NCBI RefSeq assembly: GCF_000797495.1
Contig: NZ_JTGN01000020.1
Span: 48,886 to 112,885, forward strand
DNA length: 64,000 nucleotides
Reading direction: 5' to 3'
Origin: Robinsoniella peoriensis
GTDB taxonomy: Bacteria; Bacillota; Clostridia; Lachnospirales; Lachnospiraceae
Made by a program: the position numbers and the translations under genes. Positions 34,124 through 43,510 of this stretch are shown here, one piece after another (the stretch's first letter is position 1; each line of letters starts with the position of its first letter). The notes beneath the pieces were generated by a model. The model saw nothing but the letters and a program-made list of their open reading frames with translations, searched no databases and had not been told where the DNA came from.

Positions 34124-34250
34124 GTATATGCTAAGCGTATATTTTGGTTTATATGCTGAGCGTATATCTTTGTTTAAATGCTATACGTATAACTTTCTTT
34201 AAATGCTATGCGCATATCTTCTTTTATATGCTGAGCGTATATCTTCGTTC
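34124..34250. repeat. Five exact-period 25-bp tandem repeats at the 3' end of the GH31 gene
   Basis: The core atgct-n-agcgtatat recurs with ATG at 34128, 34153, 34178, 34203 and 34228, each step exactly 25 bp. Each unit is itself nearly palindromic (ATATGCTnAGCGTATAT). The last unit codes for the final residues RYTLSI and the stop of the GH31 enzyme. The other four lie in its 3' UTR. Confidence 0.85.
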
Positions 34251-36278
34251 AATTATTCCCTCAGCCGTAACTGTACCATCCTGACTTACGGTAATCGTAG
34301 TGTAATGATCACTATTTTCATAATCTTTGCCATATCCATCATCATCGTAAAGCTCATAGACTGCCTTATCCTCTACATATCCAAGCAGCTCCAGACTGCC
34401 AAAATCAACTTCCGCAACGCTCTGTCCTCCTGATGACATTGGGATCACGTGGTTTGGACGGATAAAGATAACAGTCTCATCCAGATCTATGTCAACATAG
34501 TGGTGTCCCTGATCCAGATGCTCTACTGATCTCTCGGTAAGGCTCTTCATCTTCACCATTTTCATCTTCTCCGGCAGATATACATATCGTCCTTTTGCAT
34601 TCTGTTCGTAAACCGGAGCAGTCATTAATCCGTCTCCAATTAAAAGCTGGTCTTCTACTCTAGCTGCAAAATCATCTTCCGGATAATCAAATGCCAACGG
34701 TCTGAAATACATTTCATCCTTTAACGCCGCTTTCATATACTCACTGTAAATGTATGGCAGCAGACCATAGCGGATGCCGATAATATTCTTGAATGCATCA
34801 ATATTTTCAAACCGGTATACTTCCTGGCGTCTTGTACCCATAGCAGAATGATTGCGGAACAATGGCGTAAAGATACCAAATTCCAGCCATCTCATCATTA
34901 AATCTTCTGTTGTATCAGCTCCAAATCCTCCGATATCTGCACCGGTATAAAGTATACCAACCATATTTAGAGACGGCATCATCCGGATATTCAATAACAG
35001 ATGGGACCACCAGGAAAGGTTATCTCCAGTCCATATGCCGCCGTAGCGGTGCATTCCCACATAAGAAGATCTGGAAAACATCAGAATTCGCTTGTCCGGC
35101 TCCATTTCCTCAAATGCTTCACCCGCTGCTCTGGTCATATTGTATCCAAACAGGTTATGCACTTTGTCATGACGGACTGTCTCTCCATGGAACTTGTGAT
35201 AAAATCGTTTGTAATCATCCGGATTATTGGAAATGCCTCCTACCAGACTGTTAAATTTATAATACAGATCCAGATCTATATTCTTCCCTTTGAAATCTTC
35301 TAGCTGCTCAAAGACTTCATCCAGATGTTTTTCCGAATAGAATATAGCCGGTTCGTTCATATCATTCCAGAAACCTTCAATTCCCTGATCTAAGAGTACT
35401 TTGTATTTCTGTCCAAACCATTTTCTGGCATCCGGATTCAGCATATCCGGAAAATGCACTTTTCCGGGCCATACAGCAGCCACGAAATCGGTACCGTCTT
35501 CTTCTTTACAGAAATATCCCTTTTCTACGCCTTCTTCATAGACATCATAGCCTTCTTCAATTTTCACCCCTGCATCGATAATCGGCACAAGATGAATATT
35601 CTGCTCTTTCAGTTCTTCCACGAATTTGGGAAACTCTGGAAATGCCTTTTCATTAATTGTGAAATCCTTGTATCGTTCCATATAATCTATATCCATATAG
35701 ACGCTGTCCAGAGGAATTCCGGCATCACGGTGCTCTTTTACAACCTCCCGGATTTCATCCTCATCCATATAACTCCACCGGCTCTGTCCATAGCCAAATG
35801 CCCATTTAGGAGCTATATAACTCCTGCCAATCATGCGGCGGAATTGTTTCACAATATCCTTGATACTTTCCCCTTCGATTATATACAGATCCAGTCCATC
35901 TTCTGCCGGAATAATGCTCACATCATTACTGCTTGTATATCCCAGATCGAAAGTCAGCATTCCGGGATAATCAAAAAATAGTCCGAATCTCTCTTTTCCT
36001 TCTATAATGATAAAGTTATGTGCTGCGTACAGGGAATTCTTTTCTTCTCTGTGGTTTGGATCATCGCTGCAATTACTGATATAACGCCATCCTCTTTTAT
36101 TAATTCCCCTTACATTTTCACCCAGTCCATAAATTCTTGTATTATCGTCCATCTTATAGGTAAAGGCTAACTGGTCAGCGCCAACGCCCATAAAGGGTAC
36201 CTCACCGGTTTCCTTTTCAATTTTATGTACTACTGCATCTGTCTCCATCGGATTTCCGAAGGTGTATTTACGAATCAT
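34224..36278 (-). CDS. GH31 family alpha-glucosidase
   Basis: A 684-residue intracellular enzyme. The catalytic nucleophile Asp is in FWNDMNEPAIF near residue 305 and the acid/base region is FSRSSYVGMHRYGGIWTGDN near 390. ADIGGFGADTTEDLMMRW and LFRNHSAMGTRRQE are also family hallmarks. There is no signal peptide. It removes terminal alpha-linked glucose (or xylose) from oligosaccharides. The divergent AraC regulator at 36450 is the obvious candidate for control. The last codons fall within a 25-bp tandem repeat array. Confidence 0.95.
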   Translation of the reverse strand: MIRKYTFGNPMETDAVVHKIEKETGEVPFMGVGADQLAFTYKMDDNTRIYGLGENVRGINKRGWRYISNCSDDPNHREEKNSLYAAHNFIIIEGKERFGLFFDYPGMLTFDLGYTSSNDVSIIPAEDGLDLYIIEGESIKDIVKQFRRMIGRSYIAPKWAFGYGQSRWSYMDEDEIREVVKEHRDAGIPLDSVYMDIDYMERYKDFTINEKAFPEFPKFVEELKEQNIHLVPIIDAGVKIEEGYDVYEEGVEKGYFCKEEDGTDFVAAVWPGKVHFPDMLNPDARKWFGQKYKVLLDQGIEGFWNDMNEPAIFYSEKHLDEVFEQLEDFKGKNIDLDLYYKFNSLVGGISNNPDDYKRFYHKFHGETVRHDKVHNLFGYNMTRAAGEAFEEMEPDKRILMFSRSSYVGMHRYGGIWTGDNLSWWSHLLLNIRMMPSLNMVGILYTGADIGGFGADTTEDLMMRWLEFGIFTPLFRNHSAMGTRRQEVYRFENIDAFKNIIGIRYGLLPYIYSEYMKAALKDEMYFRPLAFDYPEDDFAARVEDQLLIGDGLMTAPVYEQNAKGRYVYLPEKMKMVKMKSLTERSVEHLDQGHHYVDIDLDETVIFIRPNHVIPMSSGGQSVAEVDFGSLELLGYVEDKAVYELYDDDGYGKDYENSDHYTTITVSQDGTVTAEGIIERRYTLSI

Positions 36279-36352
36279 ATGCTTCTCCTTTCAAACTTTC
36301 CTGCCCTATACATGCATTATTTATTTACTTTCATGCTGAAATCTTTTATGTT

Positions 36353-36381
36353 ATTATAGTATGGAGGCTATATTAAAACAA
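36353..36381 (-). promoter_or_regulatory. Promoter of the GH31 gene
   Basis: TTGTTT (36381-36376) and a perfect TATAAT (36358-36353) are 17 bp apart on the minus strand. They lie in the 171-base divergent region shared with the araC-type gene. Confidence 0.65.
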
Positions 36382-36449
36382 ACATAATACCACCATCTTC
36401 TAACACAATCCTGCTAAATTAAGAATATTTAAATAGGAACGGAGTTTAT

Positions 36450-37331
36450 ATGGACAATTACTTATATCTTCATGAATGCACCCGCCATGGAACCTATTTT
36501 ATGCCCTTTGCCTTCTACCGATGCAGCATACCGGACACTTTCACCGTATTGGCAACCCACTGGCATGAAGAAATGGAAATCGCAATGATCCGGGAAGGCA
36601 CATGCTTCTATAATATTGATTTAAATACCTATGAAGTACATAAAGGCGACCTGATTCTGATACCACCACAGGTTCTACACGGTGTGTCACAGACAGAACG
36701 CGCGGATTCTATGGTTTCTGACAGCATCGTATTCAGTTTTTATATGCTGGGATGTCAGTATCCTGATTTTTGCACCACAAAATATCTGCAGCCCCTTGCC
36801 GGCCAGAAATGGACCCACCCCTTAATTATAAGCCCCCGGGACAGTAATTACCGGGAGTTGGCTGAATCCTTTTGGAAAATACAAAACTGCTATTTACAAA
36901 AAGAGCAGGCTTACGAACTGAATCTTAAGTCCCTGCTGTTTCACTTTTTTTATCTCCTCTTCCAGGATTCCGCCGTATCCTGCGATTTTACACCGGATAA
37001 TACCGAAATTACTGAGAAAATAAAAATAGTACTCCTATATATGCAGGAGCACTATCAAAATCATATCTCGGTATCTGAGCTAGCTGGTTTATGCCATTTC
37101 AGTGATTACCATTTTATGCGTTTTTTTAAAAAGCACGTAAATATGACCTGTGTGGAATATTTAAATTATTATCGGCTTACCAGAACCCTGGGGCAGTTGG
37201 CTGGTTCAGAAATGCCGGTCACAGACATTGCTTTCGGAAATGGATTTAATAATATTTCTTATTTTAACCGGCAGTTTCGAAAGTATTTTGGAATGACTCC
37301 CAAAGAATACCGGGCTTTGCAAAAAAAATAG
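36450..37331 (+). CDS. AraC family transcriptional regulator
   Basis: A 293-residue protein. The N-terminal cupin-like sensing domain includes THWHEEMEIAMIREG near residue 40. The C-terminal AraC domain has two helix-turn-helix units at about residues 190-290, ending SYFNRQFRKYFGMTPKEYR. It is divergent from the GH31 gene, so it probably activates it in response to an alpha-glucoside or breakdown product. The ribosome site is weak (GGAACGGAG). Confidence 0.93.
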   Translation: MDNYLYLHECTRHGTYFMPFAFYRCSIPDTFTVLATHWHEEMEIAMIREGTCFYNIDLNTYEVHKGDLILIPPQVLHGVSQTERADSMVSDSIVFSFYMLGCQYPDFCTTKYLQPLAGQKWTHPLIISPRDSNYRELAESFWKIQNCYLQKEQAYELNLKSLLFHFFYLLFQDSAVSCDFTPDNTEITEKIKIVLLYMQEHYQNHISVSELAGLCHFSDYHFMRFFKKHVNMTCVEYLNYYRLTRTLGQLAGSEMPVTDIAFGNGFNNISYFNRQFRKYFGMTPKEYRALQKK

Positions 37332-37407
37332 TGCAAGTATTCTTTGATTTCTCAAAAGAATTGCTTACACTTCCTCTCCTTTGCAGGAGTATCTATCTTT
37401 TATTTCA

Positions 37408-37672
37408 ATCCGTGCACCGCACTTTGAATTCCTACCACGAACGTTACCTCTACAGTTAACTCAATTCAGGCTGCCTCACGGCACACAGAAGGTTCTACTT
37501 AGTGCTGCTCCATTCCTGACCTGACACGATTCATAGATTCCTGTTGCGCGAGACCCAAACGTCAACGCCACTTATAGAGGGCAGCTTCGCAATAAAAAAC
37601 CCTCGGATTGGTATCACCCCTACTGTAGCGGATTGTAGGTACAGGGCACCGCTAACTCCCCGGCTGCACGGA
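37408..37672 (-). ncRNA. ffs: Signal recognition particle RNA, long Gram-positive type (scRNA)
   Basis: About 265 bases on the minus strand. The termini CCGTGCA (5') and TGCACGG (3') pair. The Alu-domain loops appear as GGGGAGTTAGCGGTGCCC and CTACAGTAGGGGTG. The highly conserved helix 8 that binds Ffh reads GTCAGGTCAGGAATGGAGCA, with the GGAA tetraloop-type apex. It forms the SRP core for co-translational membrane targeting. The gene lies just downstream of tadA, as in Bacillus. Confidence 0.95.
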
Positions 37673-37714
37673 AATTTTATGACAATTTAAATGCGTGTTA
37701 CATACGCAGTATTT

Positions 37715-37743
37715 ACTATAACTTGTTTTTGCCAATTTGTCAA
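37715..37743 (-). promoter_or_regulatory. Strong promoter of the SRP RNA
   Basis: TTGACA (37743-37738) and TATAGT (37720-37715) are 17 bp apart on the minus strand. The predicted start is about 36 bases before the mature RNA, leaving a short leader with a hairpin (TGCGT/ACGCA) that is probably removed by processing. Confidence 0.85.
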
Positions 37744-37788
37744 TTAGAACCGCACGCTTTATTGCGATATTTTTCAATTTAATTTTCT

Positions 37789-38298
37789 TTATTTTTCTTT
37801 TTCATTATTGCTTTTTTGTTTTTCAAGCTTTTTCTTTTCCCTTAATTCACGGAAAAAGGTGCTTAGCATCAGGCTGCACTCCTCATCCAGGATTCCCCTG
37901 GTAACTGCTGCCTGGTGATTAAATTCTTCCATTTCCAGCAGGTTTAATACAGAACCGGCACACCCTGCTTTTCCATTCATGCTTCCAATCACAACTTCGG
38001 ATACTCTTGCCTGGATAATCGCCCCGGAACACATCTGACAGGGTTCCAGGGTAATATACATCGTACATCCTTCCAGCCTCCAGTCCCCCAGTTTTTTACT
38101 TGCTTTCCTGATCGCAATCAATTCTGCATGGGAAAGGGTATTCTTATCCGTATTTCTCCGGTTATAACCCCTTGCAATGATTCTGCCTTCATATACGATC
38201 ACACATCCGATCGGCACCTCATCGATAGCATACGCCTTTTTCGCCTGACGGATAGCTTCCCGCATATACTTCTCATGTATCTTTGTATTTTCTTCCAT
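37789..38298 (-). CDS. tadA: tRNA-specific adenosine deaminase
   Basis: A 169-residue zinc deaminase that converts A34 to inosine in tRNA-Arg(ACG). The zinc ligands and catalytic Glu are in LSHAELIAI (HAE) and LEPCQMCSGAI (PCxxC). The start MEENTKIHEKYMREA at 38298 is preferred over an in-frame ATG 36 bases upstream because the family consensus begins here. The C-terminus is a lysine/glutamate-rich tail. Confidence 0.95.
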   Translation of the reverse strand: MEENTKIHEKYMREAIRQAKKAYAIDEVPIGCVIVYEGRIIARGYNRRNTDKNTLSHAELIAIRKASKKLGDWRLEGCTMYITLEPCQMCSGAIIQARVSEVVIGSMNGKAGCAGSVLNLLEMEEFNHQAAVTRGILDEECSLMLSTFFRELREKKKLEKQKSNNEKEK

Positions 38299-38593
38299 TA
38301 TCTTACTCTCTTCTTTATTATAATAATAATGCACACTTCATGTAGTGGTATTTCCTGGGTTTATTATAGCCTTTTAAGGATTAGAACGCAAGTAGCAGGT
38401 ATTTCTAAATACCATTAGGTTGAACTTCCACCCCCTTCTCTTTCCGCGCACTACGTCTATCTACAAAGCGTCCCTTTCTGAACAAAACCCAAATTTATAT
38501 GCATTTTATATGGAATCTGCTATAATAATACCAGTACAAATAACCTTAAAGCACACCAAACGATTACGATAACACAAAAATAGGAGGCTCTAC

Positions 38594-39292
38594 ATGAAAA
38601 TACATGGCTTTAACAAATTAACTCTTTTAGACTATCCCGGACATCTGGGCGCTACACTTTTTCTTGGTGGCTGTAATTTCCGCTGCCCTTTCTGCCAAAA
38701 TGCAGGCCTCGTTCTTAATCCGGAGGCGGAGCCTTTTATCGAGGATACGGAAGTACTCGCCTACCTGAAGAAACGCCAGGGAATTCTGGAGGGCGTCTGC
38801 GTAACCGGCGGAGAACCTACACTTTTTAAAGATCTCCCCCTGTTCATAGAAAATTTAAAAGCACTGGGATATCTCGTGAAATTAGATACCAACGGCAGCC
38901 ATCCGGAGATGATACGCAGCCTGTTTGAATCCGGATTGATTGATTACGTGGCTATGGATATCAAATCTTCCCCTGAAAATTACGATAAGGTGATTGGATG
39001 CCGCAATTTCTCCATGGATGCGATTATGGAATCTGCAACTTATTTAATGAACTGCGGCGTGGATTATGAATTTCGCACCACGGTAGTTAAGGAACTGCAT
39101 TCAGAAAGTGATTTCTACCGGATTGGGGAATGGCTTCACGGATGCCGACAATATTTTTTACAAGCCTACAAAGATTCTGAAAACGTAATACAGGCAGGAT
39201 TTCACAGTTATAGCCGTGAGGAGCTGGAAGTGTTTGTTCAGATTTTAAAAGAACAGGGCATTGATGCAGGTATCCGTGGCATTGATGTCTGA
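38594..39292 (+). CDS. Radical SAM activating enzyme (anaerobic ribonucleotide reductase activase type)
   Basis: A 232-residue protein with the radical SAM cluster motif CNFRCPFC at about residues 28-35, preceded by GATLFLGG. The SAM-binding stretch VTGGEPTLF and the barrel strands LDTNG and AMDIKSS follow. The length and N-terminus MKIHGFNKLTLLDYPG fit the NrdG2/YjjW-like group that generates a glycyl radical on a partner enzyme. No ribonucleotide reductase or other glycyl radical enzyme lies beside it here, so the partner is unknown. Ribosome site AGGAGG. Confidence 0.9.
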   Translation: MKIHGFNKLTLLDYPGHLGATLFLGGCNFRCPFCQNAGLVLNPEAEPFIEDTEVLAYLKKRQGILEGVCVTGGEPTLFKDLPLFIENLKALGYLVKLDTNGSHPEMIRSLFESGLIDYVAMDIKSSPENYDKVIGCRNFSMDAIMESATYLMNCGVDYEFRTTVVKELHSESDFYRIGEWLHGCRQYFLQAYKDSENVIQAGFHSYSREELEVFVQILKEQGIDAGIRGIDV

Positions 39293-39352
39293 CACCTTTT
39301 TATATGGGGCTCTCGACAGTTAAAATAAAGACATATCCTTGCCCACAAAAAA

Positions 39353-39382
39353 GAGGAAGTGCTTCTAAAAAAGCACCTCCTC
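39353..39382. terminator. Terminator between convergent genes
   Basis: A 12-base stem GAGGAAGTGCTT with one G-U pair is followed by TTTTTT on the minus strand. It serves the repeat-containing protein gene and possibly the activase gene. Confidence 0.8.
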
Positions 39383-39394
39383 ATAAATACACCT

Positions 39395-40993
39395 TTATCG
39401 CACAGGTCTCAGCCAATATCCAAAGTTTTCCTGCTTGCCTGGCCTTGCTTCTTTAAAATTCATGAAGCCGAACATATTCGCCATAAACCGTTCCTGATTT
39501 TCATAAAGCCCCGGAACCCCCAGGACATATCCGCCTTCCCGAAGCCTTCCCAGCAGCAGATGCTGATAATTGTAATAGCTCTGCAAGAGGAAATTATTGC
39601 GGGCAAATCTCTGGTCATCCCTTCTAAGGAACATGATATCCTTTGGTGCAATCTGTATACATTCCACAATTTCATCATCGGTAAATGGTTCCATAGCAGG
39701 GTAATGACACTGGAAATGCTCCCATTTCCGATCCAGACCGCTGTTGCCACAATTCATATTACATCTTCCATTCGCCGGCTGACGCCCGCGTGTCTGTGTC
39801 ATATGTACCTGGCTACCGGTATTTGGCTGTCCATTATTTCTGACATTGTTTCTGGCATAGGCTGTAGAATTATTCCGGGAACCTGCACCGGTTACGGCTC
39901 CGCCTGTATGAGGGCTGCTATTGTTTTGACCATAATTGTCTTCTGTATCAACTGCTTTGAGTTCACTCACATTTTTTACCGAATCATCTGGCCCAACTGC
40001 TTCAACGGATTCACTAAAGACTTCCTCCGATGCAGACTGCAATGACTCACCATCCAAATCTCCGCCGCTTAATTTATCTTTCCCTGCATCTATGGATGCT
40101 TCATGAACTTCCTGTGCCTGTGCCGCTTCTATGGATGCTTCATGAACTTCCTGCGCAGCTCCTATGGATGCTTCACGAACTTCTGACTCCGCTCCTATCG
40201 ATGCTTCACGAACTTCTCCCTCCGCTGCTATCGATGCTTCACGAACTACTGCCCCTGCTGCTATCGATGCTTCACGAACTTCTGCTCCTGCTGCTATCGA
40301 TGCTTCAGCCTGACGAGAATCTTCCGCTTCTTTTACTTCCCTGGCATCGGCAGTTTCCTGCAGCTGTTCCTGCACCGGCTCCACTGCAGCGGGGACGGCC
40401 GCCTCAGAATTCTCTTCCATTTGAAAGCCTGCATCAGCACTTACTTCCTCATTTTCTTCCAAAACAGCACTATTTTCAGCCTTACCAGCCTGCTTTTCCA
40501 TGCTGTCCTTAAACTCCAGAACCTTCTCGCCCCTGGCAGCTTTTCCCGCCTCCGGTGTTTGTTTATTTCCCTCTGATGCCTTTTGCTTCATATGAACATT
40601 TTTGGCAAATCTCTTTAATTCATCTACATCTACGGGCTCATTATCCCATGCCGTTGCAAAAACACTGCCATTTTCCCCTTCCAGAAACATACCTGCGATC
40701 TGGTCCAGGGTATAATCTGAATTTCCAAAATTACGATGGGGGGTATTTCCTTTGAATTCTGCTATATTTCCGTTCACCCTGCATATGCCCAGGGGGATTA
40801 CCCCCACATGGTTCTGGGTTCTTACAAAACCATCCACCTGAAGACTCGTCTCTTCTTTTGGTACTGACTGCAAATGCAATTGTATACGACAGATACCGTT
40901 TCTGGACTCTACCTTCACAAATCCCGCATTTTCTCCTTTTATACCATTGACATACTCATATATATAAGCTACAAAACGTCGATACTCAGCCAA
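39395..40993 (-). CDS. Repeat-containing protein of unknown function (DUF6128-like)
   Basis: A 532-residue soluble protein in three parts. Residues 1-130 form a conserved beta-rich domain starting YRRFVAYIYEYVNG. Residues about 150-420 are acidic, Glu/Ala/Ser-rich and unstructured, and include seven tandem copies of an 11-residue unit like REASIAAGAEV. Residues about 430-532 form a second conserved domain ending FGYWLRPVR, with WEHFQCHYPAMEPF and DIMFLRRDDQRFARN. This two-ended plan is common in Lachnospiraceae proteins of unknown role. No catalytic site is recognised. Confidence 0.8.
   Translation of the reverse strand: MAEYRRFVAYIYEYVNGIKGENAGFVKVESRNGICRIQLHLQSVPKEETSLQVDGFVRTQNHVGVIPLGICRVNGNIAEFKGNTPHRNFGNSDYTLDQIAGMFLEGENGSVFATAWDNEPVDVDELKRFAKNVHMKQKASEGNKQTPEAGKAARGEKVLEFKDSMEKQAGKAENSAVLEENEEVSADAGFQMEENSEAAVPAAVEPVQEQLQETADAREVKEAEDSRQAEASIAAGAEVREASIAAGAVVREASIAAEGEVREASIGAESEVREASIGAAQEVHEASIEAAQAQEVHEASIDAGKDKLSGGDLDGESLQSASEEVFSESVEAVGPDDSVKNVSELKAVDTEDNYGQNNSSPHTGGAVTGAGSRNNSTAYARNNVRNNGQPNTGSQVHMTQTRGRQPANGRCNMNCGNSGLDRKWEHFQCHYPAMEPFTDDEIVECIQIAPKDIMFLRRDDQRFARNNFLLQSYYNYQHLLLGRLREGGYVLGVPGLYENQERFMANMFGFMNFKEARPGKQENFGYWLRPVR
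40095..40310 (-). repeat. 33-bp coding tandem repeats, seven units
   Basis: The marker gatgcttca (plus strand) starts at 40095, 40134, 40167, 40200, 40233, 40266 and 40299. Steps are 33 bp, apart from one of 39. The repeats encode 11-residue units REASIxAxxEV in the linker of the protein at 39395-40993. The high DNA identity of neighbouring units suggests recent expansion. Confidence 0.88.
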
Positions 40994-41081
40994 TTACTTC
41001 TCCCCTAAAATTTTCTTTAGAGTAATATATGCCTGACTGTCATTTTTCATGCCACAGGAAATGCAAAAAATGGAGAATCTG

Positions 41082-43313
41082 TTAATTATACTGTAATTCT
41101 CTGGTTATCCCGGCCTTTAAAGAGATTGTCTTCCTGCTGTCACCATACTGGACCGAAATCCGCCTGTTGTTTTTTGATCTGAGATATACTTTACAGCTGC
41201 TTTGATCCCAGCTTATTTCCACCGTAACACCGCCTCTGGCGCAAAGTCCTTTTACTTCTCCTTTATACCACTGCTCCGGCAGGCAGGGAAGAATTCGGAT
41301 AACACCATTATGGCTCTGCATCAGCATCTCTGCGATACAGGAGGTCAGTCCCGTATTTCCATCCAGTTCATATACATTGTCAAAGGAACCCGCCCCTCTT
41401 GTAGGTGGGTGGATAATAAATCCGTTTGGCTCCAGCAGATTGGAAAGCATACTTTCTATATGACCATAGGCCTTCTTTGGATCCCGCAGCCTGGCCTCGT
41501 ACAGCATCAGCATGGATCTTGCCCAACCGGTATCTTCCCAGTTTTCCTCCGGTGTAAGCTTTGCAGTAATAACGGCCTTCGCAGCTTTTGCCAGGTCTTC
41601 TTTTTCCGGTGTAATCTGGGCAAACGGAAACAGCCCCAATAAATGGCTGGTATGCCTGTGCTGGAGGTCCGCCGCGGGGAAATCGTGGTTCCACTCTGCA
41701 ATCTGCCCGTCCGCCTTAATCCGATAGGGAAGTAAACGACCTGTTTTTTCAGCTATTTCCTTTGTTCGTTTTTTCTTTCGTCCAAGTACGCGGCAAGCTT
41801 TTAGGTAAATGTCGAATAACTCACGGATCATAATTATCTCATACGTGCATCCATTGCTCATCTGGTAAACCTTGCCGTCCACCAGAAAGCTATTCTCCGG
41901 GGAAATAGACGGGCCGCAGGTGAGGCATCCACTCTTTTCGTCTTCAAACAGATACTCACAGAAAAATGCTGCTGCTTCCTCAATCACCGGAAAAGCTTCC
42001 TTTTTCAGGAAGTCCTTATCCTGGCTGGTCAGAAAATGCTCCCACATCTGTGTAATTGTCCAAACACCGCCTGTTGGGCATGGAGAGAGCGGGGATGCCC
42101 AGTAAGGCGCAGCATACCCCCAGGAATTAGATACCAGCTCTCCTACCCAACCATTTAAGCCATAACTCTCTTTGGCTGCTATTCTTCCTGCAGGTATGAG
42201 ATCCTCTCTGATCCAGCGAAACAGTGGAACTGCTGTTTCCGGCAGATTTGTTACTTCTGAGGGCCAGTAGTTCATCTGAGTATTGATATCCAGATGCATA
42301 TCACAGGTCCATCCGATACGGCATGCCACATTATCATTCCATATCCCCTGTAAATGTGCAGGCAGCAGGGAGTCCTCTCTGGAACTGGAATAAAGCAGAT
42401 ACCTTCCCATCTGGAACATGCGGTTTACCAATGGCTGACCTTCGATTTCCAGATTAACTCTGGAATATAATTCTTCCATGTCTTTTTGATGAGATTCCAG
42501 AATTTCTTCAACCGCCAGTTCATCTACTTTGACAAAGGTACGGTTCATCTTCATTTGCAGCTGCAGAATTTGTCTTTCTTTCTCCAATGCTTCTTCTTTA
42601 AAATCCGTAATTGCGGTAATATAAACGGATGCCCTGGACGCCCTCTTTATTAAGACTCCATTTTCCTTCACCTCCGGAAAACCATCTGTATGAATGGATA
42701 CTTTTCCGCATAATAATGTACCGGTTGTTCCGTCGCTATGCATCGTTTCAAGTGCCTCGCAAACAAAAAAAATTCCGCCTATATGATATTTTATATATTC
42801 CCCTTCCCGCATAGACTGAAAAGAAAATAAAAGATTCATATTATTTTTATCACTGACCGCTTCATATACTATGACATTATGTACATGAGATGCAAAAGCC
42901 TGCCGGGATACCTGTTTTCCATTTTGCGTATACTTTGAAGTCACAATACCGTTTTCCAAATCCAGGCTTCGCTCATAACCGGCGGCCTCCCCCATCTCAT
43001 CCACCCGTTCAATCAATAACTGTCCTACCGGAAGATTTGTTCCATAATTTCCACGTTTTCCGTAAAACTCACGGGAAGTCTCTAAAGCCGCCGCATAATC
43101 TCCTGCCGCAGTCTGCTCACGCATCTTATAAAATGCCGCATTTGCTCCGGTCTGATTATCTTCCACGCATTTATTGCCACTGAAAAACGTATTTTCTGAC
43201 AAATCCAGCCGGTCCGTTTTGATACCTCCGTATACCATGGCTCCCATGTGCCCATTTCCGATAGCAAATGCTTCTCCGAACCTGGAAGCTTCCTTATTCA
43301 ATGTGATCTTCAT
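41082..43313 (-). CDS. GH95 family alpha-L-fucosidase
   Basis: A 743-residue intracellular enzyme of normal GH95 length. The N-terminus EAFAIGNGHMGAMVYGG is diagnostic. The Asn pair that activates water in this family is in DINTQMNYWPSEV near residue 345, and the acid region GPSISPENSF is near 480. It inverts and releases alpha-1,2-linked fucose (some members use galactose). As last gene of sugar operon 3, it suggests import of fucosylated host or plant oligosaccharides followed by cytoplasmic trimming. Ribosome site is weak (GGAGTC). Confidence 0.93.
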   Translation of the reverse strand: MKITLNKEASRFGEAFAIGNGHMGAMVYGGIKTDRLDLSENTFFSGNKCVEDNQTGANAAFYKMREQTAAGDYAAALETSREFYGKRGNYGTNLPVGQLLIERVDEMGEAAGYERSLDLENGIVTSKYTQNGKQVSRQAFASHVHNVIVYEAVSDKNNMNLLFSFQSMREGEYIKYHIGGIFFVCEALETMHSDGTTGTLLCGKVSIHTDGFPEVKENGVLIKRASRASVYITAITDFKEEALEKERQILQLQMKMNRTFVKVDELAVEEILESHQKDMEELYSRVNLEIEGQPLVNRMFQMGRYLLYSSSREDSLLPAHLQGIWNDNVACRIGWTCDMHLDINTQMNYWPSEVTNLPETAVPLFRWIREDLIPAGRIAAKESYGLNGWVGELVSNSWGYAAPYWASPLSPCPTGGVWTITQMWEHFLTSQDKDFLKKEAFPVIEEAAAFFCEYLFEDEKSGCLTCGPSISPENSFLVDGKVYQMSNGCTYEIIMIRELFDIYLKACRVLGRKKKRTKEIAEKTGRLLPYRIKADGQIAEWNHDFPAADLQHRHTSHLLGLFPFAQITPEKEDLAKAAKAVITAKLTPEENWEDTGWARSMLMLYEARLRDPKKAYGHIESMLSNLLEPNGFIIHPPTRGAGSFDNVYELDGNTGLTSCIAEMLMQSHNGVIRILPCLPEQWYKGEVKGLCARGGVTVEISWDQSSCKVYLRSKNNRRISVQYGDSRKTISLKAGITRELQYN

Positions 43314-43440
43314 AAATTGACTCCTTTATCCAGTGCATGTCCGAATCCATATTCTCCAAACAGGCTCTGATACTCTGCTTATTTTTTGTGTTTCTATCAT
43401 AACGTAAATTTCATCTGATTTCCATAGTTTTATGGACAAA

Positions 43441-43486
43441 TGGACATTTACAGCGAAAAGCTCTCACTTTACGGTGCAAATGTCCA
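43441..43486 (-). promoter_or_regulatory. Hairpin between permease and fucosidase genes (operon 3)
   Basis: TGGACATTT and AAATGTCCA form perfect 9-base arms separated by 28 bases. There is no T-run. It may set the ratio of transport to enzyme mRNA. Confidence 0.45.
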
Positions 43487-43510
43487 CGTATGATAATTTT
43501 TGTTTACAAA

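Noticed and set aside
34124..34250. 25-bp repeats as a CRISPR array
   Set aside because: The repeats are directly abutting with no spacers, and no cas genes are present.
40030..40512. A 160-codon plus-strand frame full of LSMLHELL repeats
   Set aside because: It is the antisense shadow of the 33-bp coding repeats of the minus-strand gene at 39395-40993.
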